This document shows, one piece after another, positions 58,285 to 64,000 of a DNA stretch of 64,000 bases. Positions within the stretch are counted from its first letter, which is position 1; each line of letters starts with the position of its first letter. Location of the stretch: NCBI RefSeq assembly GCF_004027225.2, contig NC_044278.2:63252243-63316242 (forward strand). Reading direction: 5' to 3'. This DNA is from Strigops habroptila. Lineage: Eukaryota > Chordata > Aves > Psittaciformes > Psittacidae. Made by a program: the position numbers and the translations under genes. The notes below the pieces were generated by a model. That model worked only from the letters and a program-made list of their open reading frames with translations. It was not told the origin of the DNA and searched no databases.

Positions 58285-58640
58285 CGGCGCGCCCCGTCCC
58301 GCCACCCCGCGGCCCCCCAACGGCGCCCCCCGGCACACATACACACACACAGAGAGGAGGGACACCGGGCACACCCCCTCGCCCCGCCGGGCATCGCTGG
58401 AGGGACGCCTCGCACCGCAGGCTGCCCCGTCCCGCCTGCGCTCCCGGCACTCAGAAGGCTGTAGAGAGGAGTGAGTTTGGGGCAGCCTGAGGACCCTCGG
58501 GCTGCCCGCCCCGGGCCCGGCTGTTCTCGTCGCTACCGCACCGGTGCGATCGGCACCTAAACGCGTCGTTTGCCCGGTATTTGAGCCGTTCCGGAGTTTC
58601 CCCCGGAGCTCTCCGGGCGGGTGGGGGGCAGACAGACGGC

Positions 58641-59490
58641 TCTCCTCGGTGTTGAAAGTGTTGCCAGGCCTGGGCCAGGGCCCGGGCGAGGCTGCCCCCG
58701 GTCGTTAGGCACTTAGTGCTATAGGGGAGGTAAAAGCTTCTGAGACTAATGAAGGTGAATGTATTTGTATAAAGAAGGTACAGGAGTATGACTCCCCCCC
58801 ACTCCGAAAATATTAAAAGGCTGTCTTTGTTCCCTGGCTGTCCTGTGAAGTTACAGTTATTTCGTAGAGGGGAGAAAACGTTCAGGTACTGAAATAAATC
58901 CCCTCTGTAATCTTTAACCGCAGCCGCAGGAATGGCCAGTCCGTCGCACATAAATAGGCTGTGGCCAGGTGGGGAAGGGGCCGCCCGGCATCCCTGCCCT
59001 TTTCCCGGTCCGCCAGCGTTCATTTTCCCGACCGTAGAGGCCACTCGAGCCTGGAATCACCCCAAAGACTGTCATGACCGGCGAGAAGTTTTCTGCGGAA
59101 GGAGCACAAAGCTGCAGCCTCCGGCGCTGGGCTAGCATTAGACTTTTCTTAATTTTTTTTTTTCTTTTTGTTTTTTTTTCTTTTTTTTTTTTTTTTCCCC
59201 ATTTCCAATGAGTCGTCACGAAACAGTGATCTCATCACGATAACCCGGGTCTGCTGAGGAGAGAAAAGCGCCTCTCCATTCCTGGCGGCTGCAGGCTTGG
59301 CCCGCTCTGGGCCCTTCGGGCTCAGACAGAGTGCTGCTGAGAGCTCGGGTGTATGTGGGGGTGATTTTGGAGGGACCCTGGTCCTCTCCAGCCAGCCCGA
59401 AGGGTGCAAAGAGGGGAGAGAAGGCTGTGCGGGATAGGGCTGAATATTTCCCCGAGCTGATGGGTTGCCACATCTGCAGGGGCAAAGCAA
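58641..59490. other. Upstream flank of SOX1, non-coding
   Basis: The CpG-rich edge passes into mixed sequence with T-rich runs at 59152-59197. ORFs up to 197 codons on minus (58451-59044) match no family. No clear element was found. Confidence 0.5.
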
Positions 59491-59660
59491 GCGAGGCCGA
59501 TGTGATTGCTAAATGATGTATTAAAAATATAATTGGTTGAGGAGGGGAGAGAAGGCTGCTGCAGGAAGGCACATTTCCACTTGGATGGCCAAACGAAGAC
59601 ATTAGGAGTAAAAACCTCAAGATAAATGACAGGGCTCGCACATCTTCCACATTTCTCCCT
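59490..59660. promoter_or_regulatory. Candidate conserved element upstream of SOX1
   Basis: GTGATTGCTAAATGATG (about 59502-59518) and TATAATTGG (TAATTG at 59530-59535) are followed by non-repetitive sequence with ATTTCCACTTGG and AGATAAATGACAG (about 59620). It lies about 1.3 kb upstream of the inferred promoter. Function is inferred. Confidence 0.35.
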
Positions 59661-59879
59661 GAATTTTGATACGGAGGTAAACGGAGGCCTCCTGACAAAT
59701 AAGTGGGACGAATCGGTGTGGGGCAACTTTTCTCGGACGAGTTCCGCACACCCTGAGAGCTGCCCATCCGCGCTCCCCACCTCGGAGGCCTGCCCCCGGG
59801 CAAATAAACATCAAGCTCCCCTTCCCTCTTTTAAAAACAGCCAAAGCGCCATGAACTCGGTCCTTTAGGGTGGACAAAC

Positions 59880-60860
59880 GCGGACGGGGAGCGAGAGAGG
59901 GAAGATACTATTGGTGTGACCCTCCTTGCCTCTGTCCCAGGCGCACCCCTCTCCTCGCGGCCGGAGGGTGTATATCGACCGGAGAAGGGGATGGGGTGGA
60001 TTAAAAACCAGCTCGGGATACAGAGAGGGACTTTTCTTCCGTGGTAAAGGTGGTGCAGGTCCCGATTCGCGAGCCAGGGAAGAGGTTAAGCACTTTCATG
60101 AGTGTCATTTGGCAGAGGCGACAAGCCTGGAGGGGCTGGGGTGGTGCAGGCGGGGCCTGCGCCCGGAGGTAAGAGTCCTTGGACTTCTCCCGGAGGAAAG
60201 TGGAGTTCCAAACAGGCAGGAGTCGAGCGGTGGCGGGAATGAGGGGGGGCTCACGATACGGACAGCGGGGCGGGGGCCGTGTGTGCGTGGTGAAGGCTGC
60301 AGGGAAGCCAAGGGGAGGCGGGGAGGACATCCTGCACTGGAAGCCGGACGGGGGAGGGCTAAAGGTTCGGCAAGAGTCCTAACCGACCCCCCCGGGGCCG
60401 CGGAGGGGGCAGGTGTCGGAGTGGCCGGCTCGCGGCCGGCCGGAGTGGTGAGTGCCTGCCCCGGCCACCGCTCTCCCCCGGTATCAGCTGCGGCGGGAGG
60501 GCCGCCCCCTCGGGGTGGGGGTCGCCCGGCGCGGTGCCGAGGTGTCCCCGCCGTGATCGGCCCCGAGGGCGAGGAGGGAGCAGGAGGGCGACGGAGCCGA
60601 GGCGGGCGGCCCGGAGCAGGCGGCGATCGCCGTCTGCTGGCTGCCTCTGCTCCTCCCTCGCCCCGGGCCGGGGAGATGCCGTGGGGAGATGCTCGAGGTG
60701 GGGGGAAATGCTGACTGATCCTTTGCCAGACCCGCCTGGAACGCGGGGCGACGGGGAGCGGGGTGGGTGACTCAGCTTCTCTGGCCAGAGCGAAATGGAA
60801 ACCGGCCCCGGGGCGCCGTCACCCGGGCCAAAGCGAGCAACCGGGAGGGAGCAGGGAGGG
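59880..60860. promoter_or_regulatory. CpG island 1.7-2.7 kb upstream of SOX1 promoter
   Basis: CpG-rich sequence, densest at about 60390-60620, carries a 262-codon compositional ORF on plus (59926-60714) without domains. It may be an alternative or divergent promoter; SOX1 loci in mammals have overlapping non-coding transcripts. Confidence 0.5.
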
Positions 60861-61169
60861 CAGGGAAGGATGAGAGGGGAAGCCTCTTCCTGCCTTCATG
60901 ACTTGGCGACTCAAGCATCACTGTTTGTAACACACACTGCTACCCAGCCGGGATGGGATGGAAGAAAAAGGACGCCGGAATAAAGTTTCCTGCTTTCTTT
61001 TCCAGCACTACCAACTAACTGTTCCAGGAGATTCTACAGCCCCAGACCCAAATCAGCTACAGGCTCTCCGTGTGTTTTGTTGTCTTTTCCCAGCTTGCTG
61101 GGTAAAAGCATTTGGAGAATCTCTGGAGCTTTCGAGTAGGGGCTCACCCTGTGAACGGTACTCACACAT

Positions 61170-61430
61170 ATAATTCAAATTTCACAGCTGACCTGCTCTG
61201 AAAACCTCAATCAGCTTCTAATTGAAGGGAAAACAAAATATTGCTTCCCTACAGCAGAGCTAACGATTTAATCATTATATCAGACATTATAGCTTTTAAT
61301 TAGGCTAATGCTGATACTGTATGGAAAGAGATAATTCAACACAGTTCTTGATGAATTCTGTAATTGGGTTAACGGAGGAGCAGTTGGGGGAAGAGACGTC
61401 AATATTCAAGCTGCGTCTATAGCCACCAGG
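61170..61430. promoter_or_regulatory. Candidate homeodomain-rich enhancer upstream of SOX1
   Basis: At least five homeodomain cores lie in about 160 bp: TAATTG 61219-61224, TTTAATCATTA 61267-61277, TAATTA 61297-61302, CTAAT about 61305, and TAATTG 61361-61366, with GTTAAC at 61368-61373. The AT-rich non-repetitive block is set between CpG islands. It is a strong enhancer candidate by appearance only. Confidence 0.45.
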
Positions 61431-62000
61431 TTTATGAATGAAAGGGAAGCGGGGTAAAAGGAAAGGGGGCGGGGGGAATAAAAGGGCTAAAATCCCCTGA
61501 CGAGAAATGTCTCCCCCCTTCGCCCAGGAGAGCCGTGCCAACCAACGGGAAGCCTGAGGAGGGGAAAGGCTGTCCTGCCGCCGCTCCCGGCCACCCCGGG
61601 CTGTCGCAACACCAGAGCGACCCGAGCGGCGGCCCCGCTGCGGGACCTCGCTGTTGCTTTCCGGAGCAGCTCGGGGCAGTCGGGGGTGTCTCGGCTCCCA
61701 GGCTGCTTTCCCTGTATCTCCCCCTCCCCACGACTGACGGGTCTCCCGCCGCCAAGCTGGGAACACGCGGGGAAGGGGCAGCCCGGGCCATAGGCGCGGA
61801 GACCACCCTGCGAGGGTGCCCCAGGGCAAAGGCGGGGGGCACGGCGGGGAACTGAAGGTGGGTACGAGGCGGAGTCGGAAGGTTTCTGAAGTCCTAAGCG
61901 GAGCAAGCAGGCGTCTTCCGCGCCCGGGGCCGGCCAGGGCTTTGCGGCCAGGAGCCGCCTGCCTCACGGGGAGCGGGAGTGACACGAAGCCCGAGGGTGT
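61430..62000. promoter_or_regulatory. CpG island about 3.3 kb upstream of SOX1 promoter
   Basis: CpG-rich block; overlapping ORFs up to 226 codons (minus 61305-61985) match no family and shift with base composition. Function unknown. Confidence 0.45.
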
Positions 62001-62469
62001 GCTCAGGGCACTTCCATTTATTTATTTGTTGTGCCAGATAAAAGGACGGCTGGAGCCATTTTTCTAAAGGAATTCTTCATCACCATCTCCCCTCCCCAGT
62101 ATCGACATATCGCCCCTTCCGAAGAGTTTGTCTATCCCAGACCTTTTTGTTTTCGCTCCTTGCTTTCTAGTTTTCACCGGCTTGGAAAATGAGCTTCATA
62201 TTTTCGTTGTGCCTAAAAGAAGTAGTATCGATCTCCTGCACGTTTGATCTCTGCGGCAGCCGGCGGCTGCCCGAACACGGCACAGGGTCCCTTCCTTCCC
62301 CCCTCTTCACCCTTGCAGGATGCACCGGGTGTCCCCTCACCATGGAAGGGGCCCGATCCTTCTCCCGGTGGGAGTTAGGAGTCGGTAGAGAAAGCAGAAT
62401 CGGGTCTTAACGAAGTTCTGCCAGCAGGAGCATCTTCTAAAATGTTTGTTTGTGTTACGCATTAGCTCA

Positions 62470-62700
62470 ACTCCCCGCGCAATACCATTCCGAAAGAGGA
62501 ATATCCTGTATTGTGATCTGTCCTTGTCTTATTTTGTCAGTAATTACAGTAAAATTAAACGGGTCATTGATAACATTCCAGTGACACAATCCCCTGTAAT
62601 TAACAGGCTGAATACACCTTTTTACATTACACAAAAGTTGTAATTTTCGAGTCTGTTCAGATTTTTTATTTTTTATTATTATTATCATCATCACTAAGGC
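62470..62700. promoter_or_regulatory. Candidate conserved element, distal upstream
   Basis: TCAGTAATTACAG (TAATTA 62541-62546), GACACAAT (SOX-type core, about 62583-62590) and CCTGTAATTAACAGG (about 62593-62607, a near-perfect palindrome) lie in AT-rich non-repetitive sequence. It ends in a TTATTATTATTATCATCATC microsatellite near 62670-62693. Confidence 0.4.
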
Positions 62701-64000
62701 ACACGCCGGGAATACGTGCTAATCAGATGGCAAAATATCTCGCAGGAGATGAGGGCTTGCACTGTCTTATTTTCTAGGGTTTAGGGTTTTCCATCTAAAG
62801 GGATGATCGAGAGCCCCTGTAGACAAAAAACACCTACCCAGCAATTTACTTTCTACCATAAGGGAAATATTTTGAAAGTATAGTTTTGTAAGGGTAAACT
62901 TTTAGAGGAAAAAAAGAAAAACAGGAGCTGCGGGGACGGACAGCTCGTCGAAGCGATAAGACACGAGAGTTATTACGAAGTTAATCTTTAAAATTGCGCT
63001 GTCGAAATGTCAGTCAAGAAAAAAGAGCTTCGCTAAGCCCAAGTGCGGCATCCCATTTACAGGAGGGCGACCTGGCTGTTGATGGCTGCACCTCATCGCT
63101 TGGAGAAGTGGGGTTTAGGAAATAAAGGGAATCTTTCTGGTTTGCATCCCCGTCAGTTATCCCCAAATTGCAAAAGCATAATTGAGGGCAAGTCAGAATG
63201 AATTTGTGTAAAAAATAAACGAGGAAAGAAAGAAACGAAATCATATAGAAGCTTCTGTCTTGCAGGCCATCCTGTTATTGCAAATTAGATTAGCTACACA
63301 GGCTTCAATATAAACATGACATGGGGTTCACAGGAGAGCGAAAGTATCATCCACTCCAATCTCTCCTTTCATCGAAACATTCCCCACAAATTACATCTTC
63401 TCCTTTAATACACTTTTCAATGAGATTAAAACATCACTTTGACACGATTTCAAACCTTTTCAGTCACATCCAGCGCTTACTTCAGCAAACAGCAAACAAG
63501 GGGAAAACTAGAAACATCTGAATAATCTCAGACCACTAATCTGGAAATTAAAGGTACTCAGAGGAAACACATGATCCTCTTGCTCCATCCAGTGCAGCGC
63601 TCTGGCCATGGGAAGGAGGATAACGAACCCCAGAGAAGGGAGGAGGAAAACCCGGGTTCTTTCCAACCAACTGGAGATACCAGAGCCGGGATCCAGTGTT
63701 TGCCTTCTGGAAAATGGGTGATTTTCACAGATCTGTTTGGGCTTTCTTTCCACCAGATCACTGACGGATCCTTCACATTCCCCGTACACAGATTCCCTGA
63801 CACTCACCGGGATAACAATCCGGCTACTGGTGCCTGTAGCAAATAGATCTTTCATAGCACTATTGCTTGCAAACCTGCAAAAGGTGCTGGGGGGTTTGTG
63901 TGGAGGGGGGCGGGCTATTCACAGATGTCCTGTTTAAGGAACAACAGCGGTCGCAACTTTTTAGGGGTGCTATCAGCTGCAACCCCGGCCCCCATCTCGT
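62701..64000. other. Non-coding sequence to the window end
   Basis: No gene or mobile element is recognised; ORFs up to 115 codons match no family. Much of 62880-63330 is non-repetitive and of intermediate GC, so further conserved elements are possible. Confidence 0.5.

Larger units (their letters stand above)
55940..58640. promoter_or_regulatory. SOX1: CpG island covering SOX1 and its promoter
   Basis: This stretch is GC-rich with very frequent CpG, from just downstream of the SOX1 stop through the coding region, leader and promoter. The edges are estimated by eye. Such an island is normal for an intronless SoxB1 gene, and it is a likely target of Polycomb marking in non-neural tissue. Confidence 0.85.

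Noticed and set aside
59926..60714. 262-codon ORF on plus upstream of SOX1
   Set aside because: Low-complexity Gly/Arg/Pro-rich peptide with no family resemblance, explained by CpG-island composition.
61305..61985. 226-codon ORF on minus in an upstream CpG island
   Set aside because: Several overlapping frames are open at once and none shows a domain or conserved motif.
62776..62790. Telomere-like TAGGGTTTAGGGTTTT
   Set aside because: Two units only, and the spacing is TTTAGGG rather than TTAGGG; not a telomeric repeat array.
1..64000. Search for tRNA, rRNA, CRISPR arrays, operons or a novel defence-type system
   Set aside because: No cloverleaf-like, array-like or clustered short-intergenic coding pattern was seen; the window is vertebrate intergenic DNA around one gene. 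MicroRNA hairpins could not be excluded without folding.

Overview
This is a window of vertebrate nuclear DNA, most likely from a bird. The evidence for a bird is the avian-type SOX1 protein, two CR1 LINE fragments and an LTR whose end resembles endogenous-retroviral LTRs common in birds. The species cannot be fixed from the sequence. There are no operons, CRISPR arrays, prokaryotic features or recognisable tRNA or rRNA genes. The only protein-coding gene I can support is the intronless neural transcription factor SOX1, on the minus strand at 56159-57292.

The window has two halves. From 1 to about 39,000 it is AT-rich, CpG-poor intergenic sequence with no credible coding gene. This half holds one CR1 on the plus strand (about 19170-19640), a second, decayed CR1 on the minus strand (about 21506-23222) interrupted by a short LTR (about 22544-22726), homopolymer and pyrimidine tracts, and a 38-bp tandem duplication at 33505-33580. 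Several short GC-richer patches (about 7.2, 10.8-11.2 and 35.9-36.7 kb) carry only unrecognised ORFs.

From about 39,000 to the end the sequence changes. CpG-rich islands (about 40.2-41.6, 45.5-46.1, 49.7-52.6, 54.4-54.8, 55.9-58.6, 59.9-60.9 and 61.4-62.0 kb) alternate with AT-rich stretches of a few hundred bases. These stretches are dense in homeodomain, SOX, POU, OTX and PBX/MEIS-type motifs and contain no recognisable transposons. This is the usual layout of a developmental regulator surrounded by its cis-regulatory elements. The enhancer calls are inferences from motif content and composition; no alignment was possible.

SOX1 is transcribed leftward. Its putative promoter at 58164-58284 has, in transcription order, a nuclear-receptor/CRE-like site, a CRE-like TGACGTCC, a POU octamer, an inverted CCAAT box and a TATA-like ATTTAA. 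A pyrimidine-rich leader of roughly 0.85 kb with two upstream ORFs would follow, then the single-exon coding region and an AU/GU-rich 3' region of uncertain length. No new biological system was found. The most useful leads are the candidate enhancers, the unexplained CpG islands 4-7 kb downstream of SOX1, and the leader and 3'-region composition of SOX1.
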